From Achatina immaculata (Eukaryota > Mollusca > Gastropoda > Stylommatophora > Achatinidae): a stretch of DNA of 64,000 bases. This document shows, piece by piece, positions 1 through 10,475 of this stretch. The notes beneath the pieces were generated by a model, which was given only the letters and a program-made list of their open reading frames with translations, made no database searches and was not told where the DNA came from. Each line of letters starts with the position of its first letter. Within the stretch, counting starts at the first letter, position 1. The translations under genes and the position numbers were made by a program. The DNA lies in NCBI GenBank assembly GCA_009760885.1, contig CM019708.1, forward strand, positions 16,622,090 to 16,686,089, written 5' to 3'.

Positions 1-126
1 GGGGCAGTGACAGTGAATTGTAAACAACTTCACATAGTAATCGTTTTGATCAGAATGAATTGGGTGATCTGATCAGAGACTTAAATCTTTCCAAGGAATC
101 TTCTGAATTTCTTGCCTCCAGACTAA
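1..126 (+). pseudogene. C-terminal scrap of a transposon-like multi-copy gene
   Basis: Reads in one frame as a degenerate copy of the segment at 40685-40800, with the shared motif DLIRDLNLSK followed by SSEFLASRLKE. The matching reading frame at 39261-40895 belongs to a multi-copy gene family described there. The copy stops being alignable at about 126, where a LINE fragment begins in the middle of a codon run. It is cut by the window edge on the left. It is a relic, not a gene. Confidence 0.7.
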
Positions 127-409
127 AGGAGTTGCATACCTTGGCGGCTACATAGACCAGGATGGTGACACTAAAAAGGAAGTTAGGATCAGAATTGCAA
201 AAGCAGCATCAATCTTCAAGAATCTTGAGAACATATGGAATTCAAAAGTTGTAAGCACAAAAACCAAGTTAAGATTATTCAATTCAAATGTAATATCCAC
301 CCTCGTTTATGCATGCGAAAGCTGGAAAACAACTAAAGAAATAGACAATAAATTAGACTTTTTTGAAAACAAATGCTTAAGGAAAATACTCGGCATCAAG
401 TGGAACGAA
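127..409 (+). mobile_element. LINE fragment, reverse-transcriptase C-terminal part
   Basis: Translates to the region after the catalytic site of an apurinic-endonuclease type LINE: a YLGGYIDQDGD-like stretch, then a run of basic helices and the FENKCLRKILGIKWNE motif. It is closely similar to 33162-33430, which is a longer copy of the same family. It is abruptly bounded on both sides by unrelated repeats, so it is a chimeric scrap. Confidence 0.75.
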
Positions 410-474
410 GGCCTACAGGAGTGCTGTTATGGAGGCAAAGTTCCGCAAGGGACATGCAAATGAATGAATGAATG
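410..474 (+). mobile_element. 3' tail of a second LINE family
   Basis: Matches the 3' end of the LINE at 57368-57425 and, inverted, 11752-11815. It runs from the GGCCTACAGGAGTG segment to a short (ATGA)n tail. It is joined directly to the preceding LINE-family fragment without spacer. Confidence 0.65.
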
Positions 475-494
475 GTCTTTTTAAAACCATAAGA

Positions 495-675
495 TAACAC
501 TGGCCAACACACATTTTGGTACCTCAAATGTTAGACCTGCTTCTGGGTATATCTGACCTGCTGATTCCAAAAAAATGGCACAGGTTTTATTCTCTCAGCT
601 CTAGTCTTTGAGATGCAGAACATATGCCATACACCACTCTTCATTCTGCTCGCCAATAACAAATCTGACATTCTA
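495..675 (-). mobile_element. 3' non-coding part of the transposon-like gene family, inverted
   Basis: The reverse complement aligns with 41680-41860, the region just downstream of the transposon-like gene at 39258-41520. Shared landmarks are ATTTGTTATTGGCGAGCAG and CAGGTCAG...TATACCC. Its orientation is opposite to the C-terminal scrap at 1-126, so the two pieces here do not come from one simple insertion. Confidence 0.65.
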
Positions 676-2255
676 GCTTAGAAGAGTACTGATGTATTCA
701 GGTCTAAGATTTATTTAATGGAATCTAATGTAGTTGTTTATTTATTTCCAACTTTCAGGACAAACCCTACATAATGTATCTTACCTATCCTGTGTGTTTT
801 TGAGGAAGAGAATATACGAATATTATTTTAAAGAAGAGATTACTATGTTTGCCATGGGGTTACTATGTTTATAAAGATAAAACAACCCTGTTTATGAGGA
901 GGGGATCACATGTTCATTCGATACTGTAAAGCCATTTATAGCTGCTTCCGGTTTGGTGAGTTTGTGCCATACATCCATTTATGGCCGGATGTTTCATTTC
1001 GTTGAAAAACTCGACGTAACTTTTAATTTAAATAGTAATTGCACATGCCATTAAAGATTAAACGTCCTCTCACGCCTGTTAATGAAGGCCGTTTTGAAAT
1101 TCAACGATTCTCGTGTAATGTAATTTTAAAGAGGTTATTTGAAACTAGTAGGCAAAATGGACACATCCACAGATTCAACCGGTCTTTCTGTGTGTGCTTC
1201 CAGCAGTGGTAGACCTGTTAGACGGATTGCAGACGATTTGAGGAGGGTTTTTTTAGACATTATCTGACAAGCAGGCTTCAGCTGTCATTCTAGTTAGACG
1301 AGGATTCTGTACACAGCTTGTGTGACAGTGACACTGAAATTGGCAGTCTCCCTACGTGATTCTGTGTGATTTTATAGTTGTGTTTGACTTTATTTCACCC
1401 CTGGATTTATTGGATGCCAAAAACATCCCCAAATATTTTTTGCAACATGTATTTCTGTTAGATTATATATTTCACATTGGATTTATGACACGTGGATGGT
1501 AAGTAGGACATTTTTTTTCTCAACCAAAAATAGTTTTTTATTTGTCAAAAATGTTTCCATCTTTTCACACCAATTTTCTATGACAAATAACTTTAGTTAT
1601 GGAATCGACATTCATTTCCACATGTTTTGATATATGATACGCATATTTTGAACAAGGAATTAGTTTGTTGCAATGACCTTTAGAAAGGGACCTCCAAACA
1701 TCACATCACGCACTCAAATATGTAACGTCCACCAAGTTACAAACGTAACGTCAGCATTTTTTACGCAGTCTCGAATGAATGGAGCTGTCATTTAGAAGTC
1801 GTCCAGAATTATGGACAATGTTTGCGCCCTTATATCAGAATTTCTGGCTACACTGGGGAAATGTCTGTCCTAGTGAAGTTATGCCCCCTTGCCTCTGGCA
1901 GAGATACCTTGTACCTCACATGATCGATGTATTTATTATTTTTGTGGTGGATGGAGAGCAGATGAGGCAGTGAGTCTTCTTTGGGCTACACACGGGTAGG
2001 AACAAAATGTTAAATACCTCAGTAAATACCTTAGTATGGGTTAGGTAACAGCCACGACAATAGGTGAAAATACTCAGCTTTTAGAAGTCACGAGTCATCA
2101 GTCCTAGTCCTACTATCTATTATGTCGACAAAGCTCTACAGCCACTCTACAACAAGGACCACATTATGTGTTTCTATCTTCCAGTTTAAAACCCACCCCA
2201 CTGCATACTGATTTTTCTTTGAAAGAAATATGACATTACTCTGTAGCTCTCCGCT
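676..2255. other. Unassigned stretch with a possible transposase N-terminus
   Basis: No gene is recognised. A short frame starting at 1157 reads MDTSTDST...GRPVRRIADD, then, after a frame change near 1267, an acidic SDTEIGSLP segment. This composition resembles the acidic N-termini of piggyBac-like or other DNA transposases, but no catalytic domain follows. The 64-residue open frame at 1779-1973 has no recognisable domain and is probably fortuitous. Confidence 0.3.
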
Positions 2256-2258
2256 TCT

Positions 2259-2545
2259 TACAGTAGCTAGCTTTACAGTAGCATGTATTACAGTAGCGAG
2301 TTTTACAGTAGCGAGTTTTACAGTAGCGAGTTTTACAGTAGCAAGTTTTACAGTAGCGAGTTTTACAGTAGCAAGTTTTACAGTAGCGAGTTTTACAGTA
2401 GCGAGTTTTACAGAAGCGAGTTTTACAGTAGCGAGTTTTACAGAAGCGAGTTTTACAGTAGCAAGTTTTACAGTAGCAAGTTTTACAGTAGCGACTTTTA
2501 CAGTAGCTAGCTTTACAGTAGCAAGTTTTACAGTAGCGTGTTTTC
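2259..2545. repeat. 15-bp minisatellite, about 19 copies
   Basis: The unit is GCGAGTTTTACAGTA with single-base variants. The period divides by three, so two frames are open across it, but they lack any non-repeat domain. It lies just downstream of the coiled-coil exon of FREP-B, inside that gene if its fibrinogen exons lie further left. Confidence 0.95.
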
Positions 2546-2688
2546 CTAGATCTTATAAACAGAGCAGTGAAAATTGCACGTTTCTCTGTGAAAATTGACC
2601 TGAAAGAAGGTCACATGTTATATGTCATGAAAATAATACATAATATACATAATCATAATTCACAATACGATAATAAAGAATTACTTAC

Positions 2689-2924
2689 CGGAAGTAGCTG
2701 ACTGAATATATCAGGAAAATATTTCTCAAGTCTTGTTTTCAGCTGTTCTAGGTCTGTAAGATTGTGTCCGAGTCTAGTTAGTTCTTCATCCATGGTGGTA
2801 CTATCATGTATCAGCCTTGTTAGTTCTTCTTCCATGATGGTAGTGTTATGTCTCATTCCTGTTAGTTCTTCCTCCATTGTCTGAGCATGAACTTTCAGCT
2901 CCGTCAGCTCATAAGAGACCAGGG
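2689..2924 (-). CDS. FREP: FREP-B exon 3: coiled-coil interceding region
   Basis: Third recognised coding exon of FREP-B. It encodes about 78 residues (protein positions about 149-227), in the place of the interceding region that links Ig-like and fibrinogen domains in FREPs and probably drives oligomerisation. The acceptor is TTTTCTAG at its right edge, entered in phase 1; the donor is CCG|GTAAGT at its left edge, in phase 0. Residues show two-heptad (14-residue) repeats: MEEELTGMRHNTTI, MEEELTRLIHDSTT, MDEELTRLGHNLTD, then LEQLKTRLEKYF. This is a strongly amphipathic coiled coil. Two N-glycosylation sequons are visible (NTT, NLT). The phase-0 end matches the phase-0 start of the fibrinogen exon seen in FREP-A, so a fibrinogen exon is expected to the left, outside the window. 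Family assignment is inference from architecture and phase; the exon edges are read directly. Confidence 0.8.
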
Positions 2925-3054
2925 CTAGAAAATTATAGAACAAATTAACTCTCTTAGTACCGAAGTGGTTACTATGGTCATCTTCCAGGGCGAGGTTGGT
3001 TGTTCAAGCTCAGCTGTAGAAATATGGGAATAAAAGCTGAAAGACTTGATACTG

Positions 3055-3262
3055 ATCACAGTCACTAGTGTAACTGACAGGTCAGAGAAGATATGGTCAC
3101 TAACTAGATATCCCACTAGTGTAACTGACAGATCAGGTAAGATATGGTCTCTAACTAGATATCCCGCTAGTGTAAATGACAGGTCTGGGAAAATATGGTC
3201 TCTAACTAGAGATACCACTAGTGTAACTGACAGATCAGGGAAAATATGGTCTCTAACTAGAT
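3055..3262. repeat. 51-bp minisatellite, about 4 copies
   Basis: The unit begins ACTAGTGTAACTGACAG and ends CTAACTAGATATCCC. It lies in FREP-B intron 2, between the Ig-like and coiled-coil exons. Open frames through it on both strands are by-products of a period divisible by three. Confidence 0.9.
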
Positions 3263-4024
3263 AGACTGTTCTGTGACATGTTAGGGTTTTCTGTTTAATT
3301 TCCTCCAGCTGATAAAGAAATTAAGCAAGTCACATGGTAGTATGGTCTGCAAATATTCTAAGACAAGTTAGTGCTTGTAGCACGTCATCGGCGTCCACTA
3401 ATATTTTCTCTGCTCACCCTTAGAATATACTTCTATCACCTGAAACCGGTGCCCCTCTTTAAATTATCACACGGTGTCGTACGAGTTCTATTCTTCCCAG
3501 ACTTCATGTCTGATAGAAAAAATCTGGCATTCATGACATACAAATAACTTTATACCTCACTTTAGGTTTATCATGTGGTCTCCTTCCCTCTATAAACTGA
3601 CCATACAAAACTTGTTTTACAATAAGACTGCTATCCATTCTTGTTATATGGCCTGGCTATCTCAGTTTTCTGATGACGCTATCATTGATGAAATGTTAGA
3701 TGAGCACTTCATCTTCTCATTTAATGTTCATTATTCTGAGACGTCAGCAAAGATGGAAACTTGCGTTCTTCTTTCTCATGCCTTGTTCTCCACGTTTTAG
3801 ATCTGTTTACGAGAGTACCAAGCATAGATAGATCTGATAAATTAGAACCTTTGTCTTCAATGTTAACTTTTTGTTGTTCATTTCTCGTTTACTTAGTTCA
3901 CCGAAAGTTGTGTCTCCTATCCGTTCATTGATTTATTCGTCAAAAGAAAATGTGCAAGTAACTGTAGATAGCTAAAAGTTAGATGCTATTACAAATACAG
4001 AACACAAGGAAACTAGATACTTAC
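3263..4024 (-). other. Remainder of FREP-B intron 2
   Basis: Non-coding sequence between the 51-bp array and the Ig-like exon. I see no exon, transposon or RNA in it. The open frame at 3573-3800 on the plus strand has no recognisable features. Confidence 0.5.
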
Positions 4025-4405
4025 TGCAGCCATTGTTGAGATCATTTGGTGTTACCGTTTTATGCATAACATCGAAAAGACCACTCGTGTTTACAAAGTC
4101 TAGTTGACACTGGAAGCTTCCATACAGACAATCTGTTTCATTACGAAAGTCCAGAGTCAAGCCAGCGTGGTAACTTGATATAGTTCCTGTACCGTTTATA
4201 TGGTTACTGTTGGTGTGTTCCACGTACTGGCCGCCTGCATTCATCGAGACAGAGGAGAGCTTTATTTTGTTGTCTGCTTGAGTGACGTCATAGACAGACA
4301 TCTCCAGAGTGGTGAAAATGTTTCCATCTTTGGTGATATCATTCAAGCACTGGAGATGTCCACAGACATCATGTCCTGGCGTTCTGTCCATAGACAAATC
4401 TAGAC
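4025..4405 (-). CDS. FREP: FREP-B exon 2: immunoglobulin-like domain
   Basis: Exon of 381 bases (127 codons) flanked by a TTCTTGTCCAG acceptor and an A|GTAAGT donor, both in phase 1, the usual symmetrical phase of Ig-type modules. It supplies protein residues 22-149. Visible features are QC in the place of the B-strand cysteine, and CLYGSFQC, a variant of the Y-x-C motif of the F strand, followed by QLDFV. Extra cysteines near VCGHLQC and NNGC may form a second disulphide. Sequons NGT, NET and NTS suggest glycosylation. The SVYDVTQADNKIKLSSVS run fits the strand pattern of FREP IgSF domains, which are divergent from vertebrate Ig. Its likely role is ligand recognition by a secreted haemolymph lectin. 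It has only one Ig-like exon, so it is a one-IgSF FREP unless another exon was missed in intron 1. An ordinary Ig-like protein is the alternative, but the coiled-coil neighbour favours FREP. Confidence 0.82.
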
Positions 4406-4652
4406 CTGGACAAGAATATGAGTGTCAATAAACTGTCCATGACGGCTGCATAAACTCAATATGCGTGTACACACGTACATGCATGCAAGACACACAAATT
4501 TAGTTACAGTTTTTTTTTATGTATAAGCATTCATACCTGTCACAAGTGATGCCAGACATTAAGTCGTATAGCGAGCTTGAGATTCAAACTTTTATCACAC
4601 GAGAAGTGCGACCGCTCATCAAACAATAAACTAATCCACGCACAGAAACAGA

Positions 4653-5030
4653 GCTGAAGATGGAGAAAGTGGTTTTGTAAAACTGAACAAAATAATGCGG
4701 GGCTGAACGAGGGCAACTGAAGATGGAGAAAGTGGTTTTGTAAAACTGAACAAAAGAATGCAGGACTGAACGAGGGCAACTGAAGATGGAGAAAGTGGTT
4801 TTGTAAAACTGAACAAAAGAATGCAGGACTGAGCGAGGACAACTGAAGATGGAGAAAGTGGTTTTGTAAAACTGAACACAAGAATGCGGGACTGAACGAG
4901 GACAACTGAAGATGGAGAAAGTGGTTTTGTAAAACTGAACAAAAGAATGCGGGACTGAACGAGGACAACTGAAGATGGAGAAAGTGGTTTTGTAAAACTG
5001 AACAAAAGAATGCGGGACTGAACGAGGACA
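4653..5030. repeat. 63-bp minisatellite, 6 copies
   Basis: The unit contains GATGGAGAAAGTGG and TTTTGTAAAACTGAAC. The copies are highly similar. The two minus-strand open frames across it are pure repeat and have no independent coding evidence. It lies in FREP-B intron 1. Confidence 0.95.
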
Positions 5031-5309
5031 GAAACTCTGCTGACAACAATCAACTTCCTACTTCAGTGTTGACTAGAACAAACTGGACTTGCTACAATGT
5101 GGCTTGTTTGTATCTTTTTTTTCCTCACTACCAGGCACGTATAATGAACGAATAAATAATCTTGCTATATACTTTTCTAAATAGTTTGCTCATTCATTCA
5201 TTGCACCATTGCTTAAGTTACTGTTGCATATCGGATACTACAAAGATTTACTTTCGATGTAAAGGTAGTTACAGACGATCCCCTACTTACATAATTAATA
5301 CATCCCACA

Positions 5310-5640
5310 ATCCTCGACATTACGTCAACTTTTACAGGTTTATATCACGTCAATTTTTACCCCTTTACGTTATGTGAAATGTTACCCCTTCGTGTTATGT
5401 CAATTTTTACCCTTTTACATTATGTCAATTGTTACCCCTTCCCGATATGTCAATTTTTTTACCCGTTTACGTTATTTCAGTTTTTACCCCTTTACTCCAT
5501 GTCAGTGTTTACCCATTTATGTTGTGTCAGGTTTTACCCCTTTACGTTATATCAGTTTTTACCCCTTTATGTTATGTCAGTTTTTACCCCTTTACGTAAT
5601 GTCAGTTTTTACCCTTTTATCTTATGTCAGTTTATGTGGA
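5310..5640. repeat. 24-bp minisatellite, about 13-14 copies
   Basis: The unit is like TTTTTACCCCTTTACGTTAT plus GTCA, with many point changes. It is older-looking than the neighbouring 63- and 38-bp arrays. Confidence 0.9.
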
Positions 5641-5754
5641 ATCCCTCCTGTCCACTACCTGTGCCTTTAAATGTATAACAAGCATATAAGCCAACTGTAA
5701 AAGAGACACACAATGCTATGTTAAACTTAATAGTTCTTCTATCTTGTTTATTGC

Positions 5755-6870
5755 ACTCCTACATTTCTTTCTTATTATCTTCTATTTACTGCACTCTTAC
5801 ATTTCTTTCTTATTATCTTCTATTTACTGCACTCTTACATTTCTTTCTTATTATCTTCTATTTACTGCACTCTTACATTTCTTTCTTATTATCTTCTATT
5901 TACTGCACTCTTATATTTCTTTCTTATTATCTTCTATTTACTGCACTCTTACATTTCTTTCTTATTATCTTCTATTTACTGCACTCTTATATTTCTTTCT
6001 TATTATCTTCTATTTACTGCACTCTTACATTTCTTTCTTATTATCTTCTATTTACTGCACTCTTACATTTCTTTCTTATTATCTTCTGTTTACTGCACTC
6101 TTAGGTTTCTTTCTTACTATCTTCTGTTTACTGCACTCTTACGTTTCTTTCTTATTATCTTCTGTTTACTGCACTCTTACGTTTCTTTCTTATTATCTTC
6201 TGTTTACAGCACTCTTAGGTTTCTTTCTTACTATCTTCTGTTTACTGCACTCTTAGGTTTCTTTCTTATTATCTTTTGTTTACTGCACTCTTAGGTTTCT
6301 TTCTTATTATCTTCTGTTTACTGCACTCTTAGGTTTCTTTCTTATTATCTTCTGTTTACCGCACTCTTACATTTCTTTCTTATTATCTTCTATTTACTGC
6401 ACTCTTACATTTCTTTCTTATTATCTTCTATTTACCATACTCTTAGGTTTCTTTCTTATTATCTTCTATTTACTGCACTCTTAGGTTTCTTTCTTATTAT
6501 CTTCTATTTACTGCACTCTTAGGTTTCTTTCTTATTATCTTCTGTTTACTGCACTCTTAGGTTTCTTTCTTATTATCTTCTTTTTACTGAACTCTTTCTT
6601 TCTTATTCTCTTTTGCTTACTGCATTCTTTCATGCTAATTATCTATTTTATACCGCAGTCTTACGTTTCTTTCTTATTATCTTCTGTTTACTGTACTCTT
6701 GTCTTTCTCTCTTATTATCTTCTGTTTACCGCACATTTATATTTCTATCGTATTATCTGTTGTTTACTGCACAATTATTTTTCTTTCTTATTATCTTCCT
6801 TTTACTGCACTCTTACGTTTCTTTAATGTTATCTTCTGTTTACTGCAGACTTATGTTTCTTTCTTATTAT
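5755..6870. repeat. 38-bp minisatellite, about 29 copies
   Basis: The unit is TTTCTTTCTTATTATCTTCT followed by a TTACTGCACTCTTA(C/G) part. The left third is very homogeneous (ATTTACTGC variant), the middle uses a GTTTACTGC/TAGG variant, and the right end decays. The plus strand is pyrimidine-rich. Three-frame open frames here are repeat by-products. Confidence 0.95.
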
Positions 6871-7387
6871 CGTCGTCTTAATGCTTGCTTGTCCTTTTAC
6901 ATTTTCTGTTTTTCTACCAGCGTCCTTCACAATCATCATCATCATGTGCCCTCTCCAGAACAAAGGTTGTCTGTAATGACTCTCCAGGTCCCTCGCTCCT
7001 TTGCCTTGATGGTCTCTCAGCCAGGCTGTATCTTGTTCATTCTGCTATGTTATTTTCACATCTACATCTCTGTCTTCCTCTTGCTCATTTTTTCTTCCAC
7101 CTTTCCTTCTAGTATGCTCTTCAGTATATTGTTATGTCTTTTGATTTGACCAAGGTATTTATTTCATCCTGATTTCTTTGAGAAGTTCACATTGCACTTT
7201 GAGCTGTTCTAAAATTTGTGAATTTGTTCTTTTCATTCTCCATGTTATATGACCTAGTTTTCTGTAGAACCACATTTCTGCTGCATTAATCTTTCTTTCC
7301 ATCTTTTTGCTTAGAGTCCAGGTTTCTGCTCCATACAGCAAAATAGAGTAGGTATAACATTTTACAAATCTTAACTTTGTTATAGGC

Positions 7388-7982
7388 AGATTTCTGGATA
7401 ACAGCACTGTCTTCATAGTGTAAGATAACAGCATTATCTTCATAGTGTAATATAACAGCATTATCTTCATAGTGTAAGATAACAGCACTGTCTTCGTAGT
7501 GTAAGATAACAGCATTGTCTTCATAGTGTAAGATAACAATGCTGTCTTCATAGTGTAAGATAACAACACTGTCTTCATAGTGTAAGATAACAACATTGTC
7601 TTCATAGTGTAAGATAACAGCACTGTCTTCATAGTGTAAGATAACAGCACTGGCTTCATAGTGTAAGATAACAGCACTGGCTTCATAGTGTAAGATAACA
7701 GCATTGTCCTCATGGTGTAAGATAACAGCACTGTCTTCATAGTGTAAGATAACAGCACTGGCTTCATAGTGTAAGATAACAGCACTGGCTTCATAGTGTA
7801 AGATACCAGCACTGTCTTCATAGTGTAAGATAACAGCACTGTCTTCATAGTGTAAGATAACAGCACTGTCTTCATAGTGTAAGATACCAGCACTGACTTC
7901 ATGGTGTAAGATAACAGCACTGACTTCATGGTGTAAGATAACAACACTGTCTTCATAGTGTAAGATAACAGCACTGTCTTCC
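7388..7982 (-). repeat. 27-bp minisatellite (22 copies) grown inside a LINE frame
   Basis: The minus-strand unit encodes KTVLLSYTM-like nonapeptides. The first copy is continuous with LINE residues (NNWKTVLLS) and the last runs into SRNLPITKLRF..., so the array splits a LINE sentence that is otherwise contiguous. Because 27 divides by three, a 283-residue frame stays open. It is not evidence of a host gene. Confidence 0.9.
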
Positions 7983-8051
7983 AGTTGTTGATTGTATGTT
8001 TTGCCACCATTCTTATTCATTTCTTTATCTCCATCTCACATCTCCCATCTT

Positions 8052-8195
8052 CAGTTAGTATCTGCCCTAGGTAGCTGTAGTCTGTCACTTGTTCCAGTTT
8101 CTCTTTGTTTATGGTTATATCTTCAGTTAATGTTTGTCCTAGGTAGCTGTAGTTTGTCACTTGTTCCAGTATCTCTTTGTTTATGGTTATATCCA
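8052..8195 (-). repeat. 72-bp doublet in the same LINE
   Basis: Two in-frame copies of a 24-residue LINE segment (ITINKE.LEQVT.YSYLGQ, then LTED). The duplication lies after the catalytic region and before the 27-bp array. Confidence 0.85.
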
Positions 8196-8402
8196 TCTGT
8201 GGCTTCTGGTCTTTCCTGCTGAACACAATTATTTTGGTCTTCTTGATATTAATCTCGACTTCTTCTGCCGTGTGTCGTATCTATTAATTTCTGTGGGTTC
8301 TGTGCTAGAAGGGCTGTATGACCTGAGTATCTTTAATTGTTGACTTTCTTCCCCCTTTATTCAGTCCCGGTAGTTGATCTGAGTGTTTGAAGATGTTCTC
8401 TG

Positions 8403-8815
8403 TGTACAGCTTGAACAGACATGGAGACAGAACACATCCTTGTCTCTGTGTACAGCTTGAGCAGACATGGAGACAGAACACATCCTTGTCTCTGTGTACA
8501 ACTTGAGCAGACATGGAGACAAAACACATCCTTGTCTTTGTGTAAAGCTTGAACAGACATGGAGACAGAACACATCCTTATCTCTGTGTACAGCTTGAGC
8601 AGACATGGAGACAGAACACATCCTTATCTCTGTGTACAGCTTGAGCAGACATGGAGACAGAACACATCCTTATCTCTGTGTACAGCTTGAACAGACATGG
8701 AGACAGAACACATCCTTATCTCTGTGTACAGCTTGAGCAGACATGGAGACAGAACACATCCTTATCTCTGTGTACAGCTTGAACAGACATGGAGACAGAA
8801 CACATCCTTGTCTCA
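8403..8815 (-). repeat. 46-bp minisatellite (9 copies) made of a reverse-transcriptase motif
   Basis: The minus-strand unit spells GCVLSPCLFKLYTE in successive frames: 46 is not divisible by three, so each copy shifts frame. The rightmost copy is in its original LINE context (EEGVRQGCVLSP). Confidence 0.9.
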
Positions 8816-9117
8816 CTCCCTCCTCCGTCCTCTTTATGGCTACATTTGTTGATGCCATTGTGCAATATCTTACAGATTCTCCCAGCTCCTAGCAGAGATT
8901 TGTTATTATCTGGAAGTCTTTCACATCAAGATTGATTTCTTCAAGACATTAATAATACACAATTCACTGTAATGTTCACAGTTGATACACATTTCACAGT
9001 AATGTTCACAACAGATACAACCAAACCTAGTTCATGTTCAATGAGCCACCTTCATGTTTCCGTTTCATTCTCAATTCTATCTCCACATCATTTGAAACAA
9101 GTTTGTTTCGTAAGATT

Positions 9118-9805
9118 TACCTACCAGTAGTAACAAAGTCTTCCAGTAGTGACAAAATCTTCTGATAATAACAAAATCTTCTAGTAGTATGAAAATGTTC
9201 AAATAGTGACAAAATCTTCTGATAATAACAAAATCTTCTAGTAGTATGAAAATGTTCAAATAGTGACAAAATCTTCTGATAATAACAAAATCTTCTAGTA
9301 GTATGAAAATGTTCAAATAGTGACAAAATCTTCCAGTAGTAACAAACTGTTCCAGTAGTATGAAAATGTTCCAGTAGTGACAAAATCTTCCAGTAGTGAC
9401 AAAATCTTCCAGTTGTACTAACAAAATCTTCAAGTAGTAACACAATCTTCCAGTAGTATGAAAATGTTCAAATAGTGACAAAATCTTCCAGTAGTAACAA
9501 AAATCTTCCAGTTGTACTAACAAAATCTTCAAGTAGTAACAAAAATCTTCCAGTACTATGAAAATGTTCCAGTAGTGACAAAATCTTCCAGTTGTAGTAA
9601 AAAAATCTTCCAGTAGTGACAAAATGTTCCAGTTGTAGTAACAAAATCTTCCAGTAGTAACAAAATGTTCCAGTTGTAGTAAAAAAATCTTCCAGTAGTA
9701 TGAAAATGTTCCAGTAGTGACAGAATCTTCCAGTAGTGACAGAATCTTCCAGTTGTAGTAACAAAATCTTCCAGTAGTAACAAAATCTTCCAGTAGTAAC
9801 TAAAT
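9118..9805. repeat. About 19-bp minisatellite, some 36 units of mixed length
   Basis: Units such as CTTCCAGTAGTAACAAAAT, with variants carrying TTGTAGTA or AGTATGAAAATG, give an irregular mix of 18-22-bp periods. A sub-array at 9150-9330 repeats a higher-order block of about 63 bp. It lies in FREP-B intron 1 close to exon 1. Confidence 0.9.
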
Positions 9806-10361
9806 CACCAACTTTGGTAACTCCTGGGCAGCATCTGGCTATTCTAAGGAGCGACGTTTGAACACTTTCTTTGATTTATCTTCCTACAGGTTTCTTATGT
9901 TTTGTTTTTTTCCCCCCACAAACTTCATGTCTGTTGGAGATTTCTTACGGAAGTAAGGATTTACCTTATGTCTAGAGTCTACCGTATTTGTGTGAATCTT
10001 TAACTATCTCATCATTTCTAGTGATCTTTGCTCGTTCGTAATGTTTTTTTTAAGTATTAAATAAAGAAACTGAAGAAGTTCAGAAAATTATTTGTACCCT
10101 AAAATTATTGGCGTAGTGTTACAGATTTATTGTCTCGTTAGTTTCATCTTCTTTCGCTGAAAGATTGGTTTGTTACTGATTGTTTTAGATTTCTTCTTGC
10201 ACATCTCACTGCTTCTTTTGTTACTCCGTCTTATCATTTGTATTTTCTGCCTTGTAAAACTGCACCATGTAGCTCCGACTCTCTCTACATATTTTCTAAT
10301 TAATATATAATAAAACTGAAACAAGTATATCGATAATTATAGTCTAATTACTCTTACTTAC

Positions 10362-10425
10362 ACTGAGCATTACAGAGAAAAGAAATTAGAATAAAACATA
10401 TCAGAATCTCCTCACGGCCTGCCAT
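10362..10425 (-). CDS. FREP: FREP-B exon 1: start codon and signal peptide
   Basis: First coding exon: ATG at 10425-10423 with a favourable context (A at -3, G at +4) and an in-frame TAA two codons upstream, which fixes the start. It encodes 21 codons plus one base. After MAGREE comes the hydrophobic core ILICFILISFLC and then NAQ, a typical secretory signal with cleavage probably around NAQ|C. The donor is CAGT|GTAAGTAAG, in phase 1, and the leftover T joins GT of the Ig-like exon to make TGT (Cys22). Phase, strand and order match the exon at 4025-4405. It is below the length threshold of ordinary open-frame searches. The linkage across a 6-kb intron is inference; an RNA read across the junction would settle it. 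Confidence 0.72.
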
Positions 10426-10475
10426 AGTTTACTGACGTGTCGCTGGAGTCTCTGCTGTAGTAAAAATATGGAGAA

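Larger units (their letters stand above)
6915..8890 (-). mobile_element. Degenerate LINE with three internal tandem amplifications
   Basis: On the minus strand the order is: a reverse-transcriptase segment containing GVRQGCVLSPCLFKLYTE near 8815; a degraded catalytic site near 8300 (RYSGHTALL in place of the usual R-Y-x-D-D); a YLGQTLTEDITINKE segment; then LLYGAETWTLSKKMERK and the C-terminal basic part with GKRARGRQRWTWK-like residues near 7100. Frameshifts and stops separate these parts. Within it, an 18-residue reverse-transcriptase motif, a 24-residue segment and a KTVLLS segment have each been tandemly amplified (listed separately). It sits in FREP-B intron 1 in the same orientation. 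It is dead: no intact endonuclease and no catalytic aspartate pair. Confidence 0.8.
4406..10361 (-). other. FREP-B intron 1, packed with tandem arrays
   Basis: Roughly 6-kb intron between the signal-peptide exon and the Ig-like exon. It begins GTAAGTAAG at the right and ends TTCTTGTCCAG at the left. It holds six main arrays (63-, 24-, 38-, 27-, 46- and about 19-bp units, plus a 72-bp doublet) and one degenerate LINE in the same orientation as the gene. Only short segments (about 4406-4650, 5040-5310, 8890-9117 and 9806-10361) are unique. I found no additional exon there. Confidence 0.75.

Noticed and set aside
2230..2598. A Val-Ala-Ser-Phe-Thr repeat protein with a possible leader
   Set aside because: The 15-bp array explains the frame; the N- and C-terminal unique parts are only about 15-20 residues and show no domain.
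5718..6256. Hydrophobic multi-span membrane protein
   Set aside because: It is the 38-bp pyrimidine-rich array; the period does not divide by three and all frames look alike.
7159..8010. A 283-codon repetitive protein gene (KTVLLSYTM repeats)
   Set aside because: Both ends of the frame are LINE reverse-transcriptase residues; the repeats are an expansion in a dead LINE.
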